64,000 bases of DNA, taken from contig CAJTZU010000008.1 of the NCBI GenBank assembly GCA_910584165.1, positions 12,122-76,121 of the forward strand. Direction: 5' to 3'. Positions within the stretch are counted from its first letter, which is position 1. Every line of letters begins with the position of its first letter. Position numbers and translations under genes: made by a program. This stretch comes from an uncultured Bacilli bacterium. Lineage in GTDB: Bacteria > Bacillota_I > Bacilli_A > RF39 > UBA660. Shown here in pieces: positions 50,532-59,084 of this stretch. The notes under the pieces are model-generated. The model ran no database searches, was not told where the DNA came from, and worked only from the letters and a program-made list of their open reading frames with translations.

Positions 50532-51683
50532 ATGGAAGAAAATATGAAAAAGAAAAATGTTAAAAAACAATTCTTTTTAGTACTAATTTTTGTAATTATA
50601 ATTTTAATAATCTCAAGTTTATTGTTTCCGAAGCAAAAGAAGATTAATAATGTTTCATATTCTATTAATTTTACTAAAAGTAATTTAGGTACTAAATTAG
50701 AAGCATATATTAAAGATTCAAGTTATGAAGCAGATATTTTAAAAGCAGATGGTAATAAAACAATTTATGGGGTAATAAATGATACTTTAGAAAATGGCAA
50801 TCTATTTCTTACTAAAGGTTTATTTTTATACGATATTGAATCAGAAGAATTGAAATATTATGAATTTAATGAGTATTCAAGAGTAATTGATTTTATAATT
50901 TTTGATAATAAAATTTATCAAGTTATATTGGAAAATGATACTGAAGATTCTTCTATTAAATGGAAAATTCAAGTTCAAGAGTTAAACAATAGTATTAGTT
51001 GGATAGTAAAAGAAGGAACCTTGATTGATGTATTTAAATATCCTAGATTGTTTTTTGAAGATGATAATCTTTATATAACAACATTAACTAATTTTGAAAA
51101 AAATAGTGAAGGTTATGCCAAAGAGAAGTATTCACTTTCTAAAATAGAAAATAATGTATTGAAAGAATTAATTTCTTATGAAGGCTCATTGATAAAAGAA
51201 GAAGGTATTTTAGCTTATAATATAATGAATGTTAAAATTGAAAATTCAATATTTTATCATACTATTGTAGATGAAAATAGTATTCAAAGGCTGATGGCAT
51301 ATAATATTAAAAATAAAGAAAACAAAGAAATTAAAAGCAATGATTCAAAAAACTTAATTTTATATAGTTATATTCCTATTAAAAATAGTATGTATATACA
51401 ATATGCGTATAAAAATCAAACTAATAGAGCAAAGTTTGAATTTGATTCAAAAATAAACGAAAGTGAATTAAATACATTTGAAAATAAAATAAACAAAGAT
51501 TGTATTTTATTTCATAATACAGGTAATAGATGGTATATATATGATACTTCTAATAATAAGTATATAAAATTAAGTAATAATAGAAATAACTTTTACCCTA
51601 AATATATAGTTCTTGGAGAAAATACTATTCTAACAGAAGATTTTGAAAATAACTATTATATTGGGAAAATTGAAAGAAATTAA
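50532..51683 (+). CDS. membrane-anchored protein, unknown, possible beta-propeller-like exterior
   Basis: This 383-aa protein has an N-terminal membrane helix (about 12-32) and an extracellular part rich in Asn, Ile and Tyr. It has repeated short strands of the form LFLYDIESEELKYYEF, NLYITTLTNF and RWYIYDTSNNKYIKL, which suggests a repeat beta fold of the six- or eight-bladed kind. No catalytic motif. The start at 50532 follows GTGTTAGG. It is more AT-rich than its neighbours and lies within the block bounded by the two spoIVA 5' copies. Confidence 0.7.
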   Translation: MEENMKKKNVKKQFFLVLIFVIIILIISSLLFPKQKKINNVSYSINFTKSNLGTKLEAYIKDSSYEADILKADGNKTIYGVINDTLENGNLFLTKGLFLYDIESEELKYYEFNEYSRVIDFIIFDNKIYQVILENDTEDSSIKWKIQVQELNNSISWIVKEGTLIDVFKYPRLFFEDDNLYITTLTNFEKNSEGYAKEKYSLSKIENNVLKELISYEGSLIKEEGILAYNIMNVKIENSIFYHTIVDENSIQRLMAYNIKNKENKEIKSNDSKNLILYSYIPIKNSMYIQYAYKNQTNRAKFEFDSKINESELNTFENKINKDCILFHNTGNRWYIYDTSNNKYIKLSNNRNNFYPKYIVLGENTILTEDFENNYYIGKIERN

Positions 51684-51687
51684 GAGT

Positions 51688-51777
51688 ATGAGAAAGTTTT
51701 ATATTTTTAATGAAAATGATGAATTTATTTTAGTAGGGGTAGGCGATGTTATTAGTATAAAAATCAAACAAAGTTAG
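51688..51777 (+). CDS. very small ORF, 29 aa, doubtful
   Basis: A 29-codon ORF (MRKFYIFNENDEFILVGVGD...) starts four bases after the previous stop. No ribosome binding site is seen. It could be a fragment of a larger lost gene or noise. Confidence 0.2.
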   Translation: MRKFYIFNENDEFILVGVGDVISIKIKQS

Positions 51778-51817
51778 ATTTTAGTAAATTTAAAAGAATT
51801 GTAGAAAGGAGAACTTT

Positions 51818-52582
51818 ATGAAAGATAAAACAAAAATAATATTTTTATCAATTATATCAGTTATAGCTTTTATGCTTTGTGCTAACAATGCGTATGCATT
51901 GACGGAAAATGAAAGATATATTTTAGAAAATCAAGGCTCAAAAGAGGATGTTGAGTTAAATAATAGAAATTTGAAAGAACGTCAAAAATTGCTAAATGAA
52001 TTTATACAAGAAGAAAGTAAGAAAATTTCAACTGTTTCATTGCCAGGTGACTACTTATTGTTAAATTATCTAAATTATAAACAAAGTAAATATTATTACT
52101 GTGGTCCTGCGTCAGTAAAACAAGCAATACAATATCTAGCAAGTTCATCAAGTTCACAAGATACATATGCAAAAAATATGGAAAGTAATGGTGATAAAGG
52201 AACTTTAGTTTATAAAATAACGCAAGAATTAAATAAGCACCAAAAAAAACATACTTATGCTCATCAAGTTATGAAACAAAACGATTTTTCTACTTTTGTT
52301 TCAGCAATAAAGCAAAATATAAAAAGTGAAGTGCCAACAATTCTCCATGCAAAGACAAAATCATTATATTTATATAATGGAGATGATATAGGACATTATA
52401 TTACAGCAATTGGATATAATGAAGGTGTGCCAGTAGTTGGCGCTATAGCTTCATCAATGAGTTTAACATATATGGATACTTATGATCATAACTATGGTAG
52501 AGGAACTACTTTAGGTTCTCATAAGGATACATCAATGGCAGTTTTTCAAACAGTTTATAATAATAGATATATCATTTATTAA
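51818..52582 (+). CDS. secreted C39-like (papain-fold) cysteine peptidase
   Basis: This 254-aa exported protein has a signal peptide (about 1-27, cut near NAYA|LT) and a C39-like domain. The catalytic residues would be Cys in YYYCGPASVKQAI, His in GHYITAIGY and Asp in YMDTYDHNYG. The family cleaves peptides or acts as a bacteriocin-type protease; exported stand-alone C39 domains of this kind are common but their substrates are not known. AAAGGAG lies before the ATG. Its neighbours are an HTH-ABC ATPase, a permease and a membrane protein, which may form a small export or signalling module. Confidence 0.82.
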   Translation: MKDKTKIIFLSIISVIAFMLCANNAYALTENERYILENQGSKEDVELNNRNLKERQKLLNEFIQEESKKISTVSLPGDYLLLNYLNYKQSKYYYCGPASVKQAIQYLASSSSSQDTYAKNMESNGDKGTLVYKITQELNKHQKKHTYAHQVMKQNDFSTFVSAIKQNIKSEVPTILHAKTKSLYLYNGDDIGHYITAIGYNEGVPVVGAIASSMSLTYMDTYDHNYGRGTTLGSHKDTSMAVFQTVYNNRYIIY

Positions 52583-52619
52583 AGAATAGATTTAACAAAA
52601 AGAAATAATGTCAAGCAGG

Positions 52620-52643
52620 AGAACTTAAAATAAGTTCTTTTTT
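52620..52643 (+). terminator. rho-independent terminator before spoIVA
   Basis: AGAACTTA / TAAGTTCT stem with an AAA loop and T-run. Confidence 0.85.
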
Positions 52644-52670
52644 CATATCTTTCTTTTTTATGCATATAGT
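52643..52670 (+). promoter_or_regulatory. predicted sigma-E promoter of spoIVA
   Basis: TCATATC, a 13-bp spacer and CATATAGT fit the mother-cell sigma-E type (ATA-containing -35, CATA-type -10) and lie 24 bases before the spoIVA start. In Bacillus spoIVA is sigma-E dependent. Confidence 0.55.
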
Positions 52671-52694
52671 TAAGTGAAAGAAAGTAGGGAATAT

Positions 52695-54158
52695 ATGGAT
52701 AAAATTGATATTGTAAAAAGTATAACAGAGCGTACAGGAGGAGAATTATATTTAGGTGTAGTAGGAGCAGTTAGAACTGGTAAAAGTACGTTTATAAAGA
52801 AGTTTATTGAGAATTTAGTAGTTCCTAATATAGAGGATGAATATGAAAGAAAGCGTTGTTTAGATGAAATACCACAATCAGCGCAAGGAAAAACAATTAT
52901 GACAACGGAGCCTAAATTTGTTCCAAGTAATGCGGCTAGTATTAAAATAGATGATTTTAGTGCGAGTGTAAGGTTAGTGGATTGTGTTGGGTATGTAGTA
53001 GAGGGGGCGAAGGGCTATGAGGATGAAAATGGACCTCGTATGGTTAGAACACCATGGTATGATGAAGAGATACCATTTGTAGAAGCGGCTGAAATAGGTA
53101 CGGAAAAGGTTATTAGGGATCATTCTAGTATTGGTATTGTAGTTACAACAGATGCCTCTTTTGGAGAAATTAGTAGGAGTAGCTATATAAGCGCTGAAGA
53201 AAGAGTAATTGGAGAGTTAAAAAGTATTGGAAAACCTTTTATTGTTCTTTTAAATTCTGCTCATCCTATGTTACCAGAAACAGAGAATCTTGCTTCTAAA
53301 ATGCGAGAGGAATATGAAGTACCTGTTTTACCAATTAGTATTGAAAATTTAAATGAAAAAGATGTTTATCAAATCTTAAAAGAAGCTTTATACGAATTTC
53401 CTGTATTAGAAGTAGAAGTAAATATGCCAGATTGGATTGCTTGTTTAGGACCAGATAATTGGTTAAAAAAAGTGTATATGGATAAGGTTAGAGAAAGTGT
53501 AATAGAAGTAGATAAATTAAGGGATATTGACACTATTATTCATCATTTTGAGTCTTGTGAATATATTTCAAAGTCCTATATTTCTAATGTGGATACTTCT
53601 ACTGGTATTGTGACTATTAATTTACATGCTCCAGATGAACTTTATAATCAAGTATTAAAAGAAATAGTTGGAACAGAAGTTAATAGTAGGGCTGATATTA
53701 TTTCTTTATTTCAAGAATTTAATGAAGCTAAAACAGAATATGACCATATTAAGAATGCTTTGGCTATGGTAAAAACAACAGGATATGGAGTAGCAAGTCC
53801 AACTCTTTCTGATATGAAATTAGAAACTCCAGAAGTGATTAAACAAGGTAGTAGATATGGAATTAAATTAAAAGCAGTGGCGCCTTCTATTCATATGATA
53901 CGTGTGGATGTGGAGTCTACTTTTGAACCGATTATTGGTTCAGAAGTACAGAGTAAAGAGTTAATTGATTATTTAATGAAAGATCAAGAAAATATATGGA
54001 AAAGTGAAATTTTTGGTAGAAGTTTAGATGTAATTGTAAAAGAAGGAATTCAAGCTAAAATTTCTCTTATGCCAGAAGGTGCTAGATACAAATTGCAACA
54101 AACTCTTTGTAAATTAGTAAATAAGGGTTCAGGAAATTTATTTACTTTAGTCATATAA
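52695..54158 (+). CDS. spoIVA: stage IV sporulation protein A (spore coat basement-layer ATPase)
   Basis: This 487-aa ATPase polymerises on the forespore surface and anchors the coat. It starts DKIDIVKSITERTGG, close to Bacillus SpoIVA. Walker A is GAVRTGKST, followed by PQSAQGKTIMTTEPKFVP, VDCVGYVVEGA and the TDASFGEISR segment. The C-terminal region ends GSGNLFTLVI; in Bacillus the last residues bind SpoVM on curved membrane. Length matches the family. An upstream in-frame GTG at 52674 is rejected because GTAGGGA lies directly before the ATG at 52695. Confidence 0.96.
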   Translation: MDKIDIVKSITERTGGELYLGVVGAVRTGKSTFIKKFIENLVVPNIEDEYERKRCLDEIPQSAQGKTIMTTEPKFVPSNAASIKIDDFSASVRLVDCVGYVVEGAKGYEDENGPRMVRTPWYDEEIPFVEAAEIGTEKVIRDHSSIGIVVTTDASFGEISRSSYISAEERVIGELKSIGKPFIVLLNSAHPMLPETENLASKMREEYEVPVLPISIENLNEKDVYQILKEALYEFPVLEVEVNMPDWIACLGPDNWLKKVYMDKVRESVIEVDKLRDIDTIIHHFESCEYISKSYISNVDTSTGIVTINLHAPDELYNQVLKEIVGTEVNSRADIISLFQEFNEAKTEYDHIKNALAMVKTTGYGVASPTLSDMKLETPEVIKQGSRYGIKLKAVAPSIHMIRVDVESTFEPIIGSEVQSKELIDYLMKDQENIWKSEIFGRSLDVIVKEGIQAKISLMPEGARYKLQQTLCKLVNKGSGNLFTLVI

Positions 54159-54187
54159 AAAGAAAGAATTTTAAATTCTTTCTTTTT
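54158..54187. terminator. bidirectional terminator between spoIVA and the PBP1A gene
   Basis: AAAAGAAAGAATTT / AATTCTTTCTTTT with a TA turn; T-runs on both strands. Confidence 0.85.
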
Positions 54188-54189
54188 TA

Positions 54190-57039
54190 TTATAGTCCTT
54201 GATTTGGATTATCAGGATTAGGGTTTGGAATTTCTTGGAAGCTTAGATTTAATGTTGTATTAACTCCATCACTACTATTGCTTTTAAATTTAGAATAACT
54301 TGTTTTTACTACAATCTTTAATTCTCCTGAATGTGGTGCAGTAAAAGTAAAGGTTGGTGATTGTGTAGTCCCTAGTAAAGTAAGACCACTTTCTGTTTGC
54401 ATATAAATATTATATTCTAAATTACCTAAGTATGATTTGTTTTTATTTAATACATTTTTGGCATGAGTTTCTAATGCTGAATTATTATAGTAGGCGCTTT
54501 TGTTAAGCTCTTTAATATATTCTAAATTAAGAGCATCTGGTGTTGCTATTGGTGTCCAAGTAAGTGTTACTGTACTAAGATTTGCAGTAGTGGATAAATT
54601 TGTAATATTTGGTAATTTGGCAAATCTAGTAGACACAGTTGTTGGTTCTGTTCCAGCTACAAATAATTCTTCTTTAATAAATTCTTTTGGCGTGTATTCA
54701 CTAGGTAGCATTAAAGTGGCAGAATCTTTTTCAATTTTTACTTTAGTAACAGTATCCGGCATTTTGAAATCTGCCTTGTTTGTAAATATTCCTTTTGCAA
54801 CAGCTTGGAATAATCTAGCATGCTGCATACTTCCTAGGCGATTACATCCATCTTTATTAGAGTCATATCCATACCAAACACCGATAGCATATTCTGTATT
54901 ATAACCAACAGCCCAAAGGTCCTTAACGGCATTAGAAGGGAACTTATATTGTTTCTTTACTTCTGGAGTAAAGTTTGTAGTACCTGTTTTTCCGGCATAA
55001 GGTACACCATTAATTGCTTTATATTTACCAGCATCAATACCATAGGTAGCAGCATCTTGTAACATATTTGTAACCATATAAGCTGTAGAACTACTCATAA
55101 CTTGTTTTGTATTTTTAGAAATAATTTTTGTTTGCCCTGATTTTGAGAAAACAATTTTTGTAACAGAATATGGTTCTGTATAATATCCACCATTTCCGAA
55201 AGCAGCATAAGCGGCAGCCATATCTAGAGGATTTTCTCCATTATAACCACCAATAGAATGTGCTTCATGTAGATTGCTTTCTGGATGAAGTCCTAAACTA
55301 GTAACAAAGCTTTGAATTTTAGATTTATCCAATTTTTGGAAAGTTTTGAGTGCGGGAATATTTCTAGAGTATTGCAATTGTGTACGAATAGAGTCAAATC
55401 CTCTATATTTATTATCTGAATTGTGAATAGGTGTACCATCACTATAGGTAATCTTTTCATCTGCAATAACAGTACCAGTACTCCAATTTAGATATTCAAT
55501 GGCAGGAGCATAGTCATATAAAGGTTTAGAAGTGGATCCAATTTGGTAATCAATATTTTCATCTGTTGCATGATTTGTAACATTACTTTTATTATTAACT
55601 CTATTACCACCGACAGCTTTAATAGCACCAGTTTTAACATCAACAACAGCAATTCCTGCTTGAACTTTATTATTTTCCCATTTATAGGTATTGCCCATCA
55701 TAATGTTACCAACATGTTTTTGAAGTTTTGGATCGATTGTAGTATAGATTGTCATTGGCTCTTTACGAGGGTCTTTTCCTGTTGTAGCAATAACTTCTTT
55801 AACGATTGTATCGACTGCTGAGCGATTAACATCATCAATAACGTCAGCTGTTGAAGTATCGATATCATCTTCTGCTTTAACAATTTTATCAACTGTTAAT
55901 TTTAAAGCAATTTCATATTGCTCTTGTGTAATGTATTCATGTCTGCGCATAAGGTATAGTACTGTTTTTCTTCTTTTTTCGGCAGCTTCAGGATGATAGA
56001 TAGGATTATAACGAGAAGGTGCTTGAAACATTCCTGCTAAAAGAGCTGATTCTGATATATTCATATCTTTAGCACTTTTTTGGAAATATAGTTGAGAAGC
56101 AGCCTCGATACCATATCTACTTCCTAATTGTCCTGAATTTACATAAAATTCAATAATTTCTTCTTTTGTATAAGTTGGTTCAATTTTAAATACAGAAATA
56201 TAAACATCTGTAAATTTACGTTTAATACCCTCAATACCAGTAGCAGTATCATCTGCAACAATGTAGTTTTTAGATAGCTGCATTGTTAAAGTAGAAGCAC
56301 CACCAGCATCATGTTGTCCAAGAACCTGTTTAATAGAAGCTACTAAGAATCTGGAAAGGTCAATTCCATTATGTTGGAAGAATCTAGCATCTTCAGTAGC
56401 AATCAAAGCATTGATAAATACTTCTGGAATTTCATCATAAGTAATAATTTTTCTATTTTCAGTACCTAAAGTAGCAAGAACTGTATTCGTTTGCTCTGCA
56501 ATAATTTTAGATGGTTCAATAGAATAGAGATTTTCAGGATTAAAATCAGGTGCATTTTTAACAATAGAAGATAAAAATAGGGTAACTCCTACAACACCTG
56601 CTACAAAGCAAAAACAACAGAATAGTAAGAAACATTGGAATATTTTCCAACCTAACTTCTTCTTTTTCTTTTCTTTCGGTTTCTTTTCAGATTTTGTTTT
56701 TTTATTCTTTTTTTTCATATTATCATCTCCTGTAGTGATAATTTCATCTCCGACTTTATATTCATAGATAGGTTTTTCTTCTTTTTTTAGGTTATCTACT
56801 TTTTCTTTGCTATTTTTTTCTTTAGTCTTTTTTTCTTTTGGTAAAGTATTTTTCTTTTTACTTTTACTTTTGTTTTGAATGAATTCTAAAATTTCATTTT
56901 TAAAGTAGACAGCATTTAGAATACCAATTACAATAATAGTAATTGAGATACCAACTGCGTTAATACCGATAATTAGACAGATAATACTAATAACGATTAC
57001 AACAATTGTATTTGGATCTATTTTTATTCTTTCTTTCAT
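54190..57039 (-). CDS. ponA: class A penicillin-binding protein (bifunctional, PBP1A/PonA type)
   Basis: This protein polymerises and cross-links peptidoglycan. The full frame gives 949 residues. An unusual N-terminal section (1-107) has two hydrophobic helices (about 11-30 and 31-46) and a Lys-rich stretch. The standard PBP1A follows: basic tail, one helix (about 133-157), GT51 domain with EDARFFQHNGID and GASTLTMQLSKN, transpeptidase with GSTSK (active Ser), YSRNIPAL and KTGTTNF, then a C-terminal Fn3-like segment. There are two good starts: 57039 (GAGGTGATTTT before it) and an internal ATG at 56718 with AGGAGATGATAAT before it. The gene overlaps recU by four bases, as in Bacillus. Confidence 0.92.
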   Translation of the reverse strand: MKERIKIDPNTIVVIVISIICLIIGINAVGISITIIVIGILNAVYFKNEILEFIQNKSKSKKKNTLPKEKKTKEKNSKEKVDNLKKEEKPIYEYKVGDEIITTGDDNMKKKNKKTKSEKKPKEKKKKKLGWKIFQCFLLFCCFCFVAGVVGVTLFLSSIVKNAPDFNPENLYSIEPSKIIAEQTNTVLATLGTENRKIITYDEIPEVFINALIATEDARFFQHNGIDLSRFLVASIKQVLGQHDAGGASTLTMQLSKNYIVADDTATGIEGIKRKFTDVYISVFKIEPTYTKEEIIEFYVNSGQLGSRYGIEAASQLYFQKSAKDMNISESALLAGMFQAPSRYNPIYHPEAAEKRRKTVLYLMRRHEYITQEQYEIALKLTVDKIVKAEDDIDTSTADVIDDVNRSAVDTIVKEVIATTGKDPRKEPMTIYTTIDPKLQKHVGNIMMGNTYKWENNKVQAGIAVVDVKTGAIKAVGGNRVNNKSNVTNHATDENIDYQIGSTSKPLYDYAPAIEYLNWSTGTVIADEKITYSDGTPIHNSDNKYRGFDSIRTQLQYSRNIPALKTFQKLDKSKIQSFVTSLGLHPESNLHEAHSIGGYNGENPLDMAAAYAAFGNGGYYTEPYSVTKIVFSKSGQTKIISKNTKQVMSSSTAYMVTNMLQDAATYGIDAGKYKAINGVPYAGKTGTTNFTPEVKKQYKFPSNAVKDLWAVGYNTEYAIGVWYGYDSNKDGCNRLGSMQHARLFQAVAKGIFTNKADFKMPDTVTKVKIEKDSATLMLPSEYTPKEFIKEELFVAGTEPTTVSTRFAKLPNITNLSTTANLSTVTLTWTPIATPDALNLEYIKELNKSAYYNNSALETHAKNVLNKNKSYLGNLEYNIYMQTESGLTLLGTTQSPTFTFTAPHSGELKIVVKTSYSKFKSNSSDGVNTTLNLSFQEIPNPNPDNPNQGL

Positions 57040-57593
57040 AAAATCACCTCAATTAATTTTAAATAATCTAATCTAGGACGTAATCCAATAGGTATTTTTT
57101 TGCCATATTCTTGAAAGTAAGAATATGGAATAGATTTTCTATTTTCATTTTCCAAAAAATGAAAAAGAGCTTTATTATCTAATAAATAGGTTTCGCCATA
57201 ATAGTTGAATCTAACAATTAAAAAACCAACCCCACCATGTTCTTCAATTTTTTTTAAATGCTCTAATTGGTGTTTATGGATATTGGAAAGAGGAAAACTT
57301 GTCTTCTGCTTGGTTTCTTTTGCCTCAAAATCAATATATTTTCCTTTATAAATTCCATTATAATCCGTTGTGGATGGAATTTTAAATCTCGCTTCTTTAA
57401 TAACTGCATCTTTTCTAGATGGATAATCTACTTTATAAATCGTAATAGGAGTAGGCTTTTTATAGATGACTGCAATATTTTTTTCTCTATAATATTCGTT
57501 GGTGATATTTAAGTCTTCTTCTAAAGACATTCCTCTATTACCATAGGATGTTAAGTTGTGATATTCCTTTTGAATTCCATTTGGATAGTTCAT
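57036..57593 (-). CDS. recU: Holliday junction resolvase RecU
   Basis: This 185-aa enzyme cleaves four-way junctions during recombination and repair. The catalytic core reads GIYKGKYIDFEAKETKQKTSF, with the preceding RKDAVIKEARFKIPSTTDYNG, and the later GGVGFLIVRF and ETYLLDN strands. Slightly short at the C-terminus. AGGTGACGTT precedes the ATG. Operon with ponA in the order found in B. subtilis, and next to gpsB and rnpB on the other side. Confidence 0.95.
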   Translation of the reverse strand: MNYPNGIQKEYHNLTSYGNRGMSLEEDLNITNEYYREKNIAVIYKKPTPITIYKVDYPSRKDAVIKEARFKIPSTTDYNGIYKGKYIDFEAKETKQKTSFPLSNIHKHQLEHLKKIEEHGGVGFLIVRFNYYGETYLLDNKALFHFLENENRKSIPYSYFQEYGKKIPIGLRPRLDYLKLIEVIL

Positions 57594-57653
57594 AACGTCA
57601 CCTACATGATATTATACTATAAAATTGATTTTAATGCTACTTTGAAGTTATAA

Positions 57654-57660
57654 TTCGACA
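57654..57660 (-). promoter_or_regulatory. 0A box between recU-ponA and the small ORF
   Basis: TTCGACA on the plus strand (TTTGTCGAATTA on the minus strand) is a perfect Spo0A box. It lies about 40 bases upstream of a minus-strand TATAAT (57611-57616) for recU-ponA, and also upstream of the plus-strand 39-aa ORF. Confidence 0.55.
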
Positions 57661-57704
57661 AATAATGCGATGATGGCTTAGTAGGATATAAATGAGGTGA
57701 AAAA

Positions 57705-57824
57705 ATGGACCGTAAAAAGCATGTAGAAGAAATGTTAAATACAATGATTAATGATGTAAATTATATTAAGCTAACCACTTATCAAATAATGGAAAAACAA
57801 AAAAGACGAGCGTTTGACAAATAA
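57705..57824 (+). CDS. small basic ORF, 39 aa, upstream of gpsB
   Basis: A 39-codon ORF with a strong GAGGTGA site seven bases before its ATG encodes a Lys/Met-rich helical peptide (DRKKHVEEMLNTMINDVNYI...). It has no membrane helix. The gpsB promoter TTGACA overlaps its last codons. Real translation is likely from the ribosome binding site; function is not known. Confidence 0.55.
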   Translation: MDRKKHVEEMLNTMINDVNYIKLTTYQIMEKQKRRAFDK

Positions 57825-57842
57825 GCTTTTTTTTGAGATAAT
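57814..57842 (+). promoter_or_regulatory. sigma-A promoter of gpsB/rnpB
   Basis: TTGACA, exactly 17 bp, GATAAT; the -35 lies inside the end of the 39-aa ORF. Confidence 0.85.
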
Positions 57843-57870
57843 AACGTTGAATTAAAGAGAGGTGGATAGT

Positions 57871-58200
57871 ATGTATCAAGATAGAGTTATGTTAACTAGT
57901 AAAGAAATCTTAGAAAAGGATTTTAAGATTGATACAAGAGGTTATCGACCACAAGAAGTAGATCGTTTTTTGGATATTATTATTAAAGATTATGATGAAA
58001 TGATGTCTATGATCCACGAGCTTGAAGAAGATAAGAAAGATTTATTAGAAGATAATATTAGAATGAAGAAAGAAATTCGTAACTTACGCTCAAAGTTGGA
58101 TGTAATTTCTGAAAATGATGGACAAGGTGCGAGTGGCGCAAATGCCGATTTACTTCGTAGATTATCTAATCTAGAAAAAATAATATATGGAAAAGAATAA
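57871..58200 (+). CDS. gpsB: cell division regulator GpsB (DivIVA family)
   Basis: This 109-aa coiled-coil protein links division and elongation by binding PBP tails. The N-terminal membrane-binding and PBP-binding domain reads TSKEILEKDFKIDTRGYRPQEVDRFLDIIIKDYDEM, followed by a coiled coil and a short C-terminal helix (LLRRLSNLEKIIYG). The start at 57871 is preceded by GAGAGGTGG; an in-frame GTG three codons upstream lies in that site. The stop codon lies within the first arm of the RNase P RNA P1 stem. Confidence 0.93.
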   Translation: MYQDRVMLTSKEILEKDFKIDTRGYRPQEVDRFLDIIIKDYDEMMSMIHELEEDKKDLLEDNIRMKKEIRNLRSKLDVISENDGQGASGANADLLRRLSNLEKIIYGKE

Positions 58201-58552
58201 TATTTCGGGCAAACGCTGTATATTTTATATATAGAGGAAAGTCCATGCTCGCACAGTCTGAAATGATTGTAGTGTTCGTGTAGGGGGAAAAAATAACCCC
58301 TAGTAGTTTTTTACTAACGGCTCTAAAAAAACCTAAGTCTTCGGATATGGTTTTAGTAGGTGTAAAAGTGCCATAGTGACGATGTTCTTTAGAAATAAAG
58401 AAAGTGGAACGCGGTAAACCCCACGAGCGAGAAACCCAAATTTTGGTAGGGGAGCTTTAACAAAGGAACGAAACGGAGTTAAGGACCAAGAAATTGGTAG
58501 ATAAATGTTTGCCACCCAAGTGGTACAGAACATGGCTTATGAAGTGTTATTT
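58196..58552 (+). ncRNA. rnpB: RNase P RNA, Bacillus (B) type
   Basis: This is the catalytic RNA that matures tRNA 5' ends. Conserved blocks in order: TCGGGCAAACGCTG, GAGGAAAGTCCATGCTCGCAC, TAGTGTTCGTG, GTCTTCGGATATGG, AAAGTGCCATAGTGACG, GTGGAACGCGGTAAACCCC, CGAGCGAGAAACCCAAAT, TTGGTAGGGGA, and the 3' ACAGAACATGGCTTATG. The P1 stem is AATAATATT (58196-58204) with AGTGTTATT (58543-58551), nine pairs with two G-T. The 5' arm takes in the gpsB stop codon. The block order and the insert layout are those of type B. Confidence 0.96.
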
Positions 58553-58574
58553 GTTTTAGAATTGAGGTTTTCAT

Positions 58575-59084
58575 ATGAAAGAAATAGGGGAGAAACTAAA
58601 AGAAACTAGGGAAAGTATGGGAATATCGATTGAAGAAGCAGCTGAAGATTTAAAGCTGAAACCTTCTCAGTTAGAGAATATAGAAGCTGGTAATAGGGAT
58701 GCTTTTGATGATATTTTCTATTTAAAATATTTCATTAGAGATTATTCTAAGTATTTAGGATTAGACCATGAAGAAATGGTAGAGGAATTCAATGAATTTG
58801 TTTTTGATTATACTTCTAAAATATCATTAGAAGATATTAGAAAAGCAAGTAAAAAAAGTGAAAAGAGTGCCTCTAAGCAATCTAAAAAGATTGTTTCTCC
58901 ATATACAGTAGAGGAAAATGATAAGAAGTCTATTCCTATGGTTTTAGTAGTTGTTCTAGTTCTTTTAATTGTTTGTTTGTTAGCTTATGGTATCTATGCG
59001 TTCTTTTTTAATGATGATGATGCTTCAACTACAAATGGAATAAATTCTAAAAAAGAGATTTCTTATGTATTGGTGGGAAGATAA
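58575..59084 (+). CDS. rodZ: RodZ/YmfM-like HTH membrane protein with short exterior
   Basis: This 169-aa protein has a RodZ-type HTH domain (about 1-70; GEKLKETRESMGISIEEAAEDLKLKPSQLENIEAGN), a Lys/Ser-rich linker (about 95-115), one membrane helix (about 118-140) and only about 28 residues outside. RodZ couples MreB filaments to the elongasome. The large exterior beta domain of many RodZ proteins is missing. The gene overlaps pgsA by one base, the ymfM-pgsA order of B. subtilis. Confidence 0.85.
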   Translation: MKEIGEKLKETRESMGISIEEAAEDLKLKPSQLENIEAGNRDAFDDIFYLKYFIRDYSKYLGLDHEEMVEEFNEFVFDYTSKISLEDIRKASKKSEKSASKQSKKIVSPYTVEENDKKSIPMVLVVVLVLLIVCLLAYGIYAFFFNDDDASTTNGINSKKEISYVLVGR

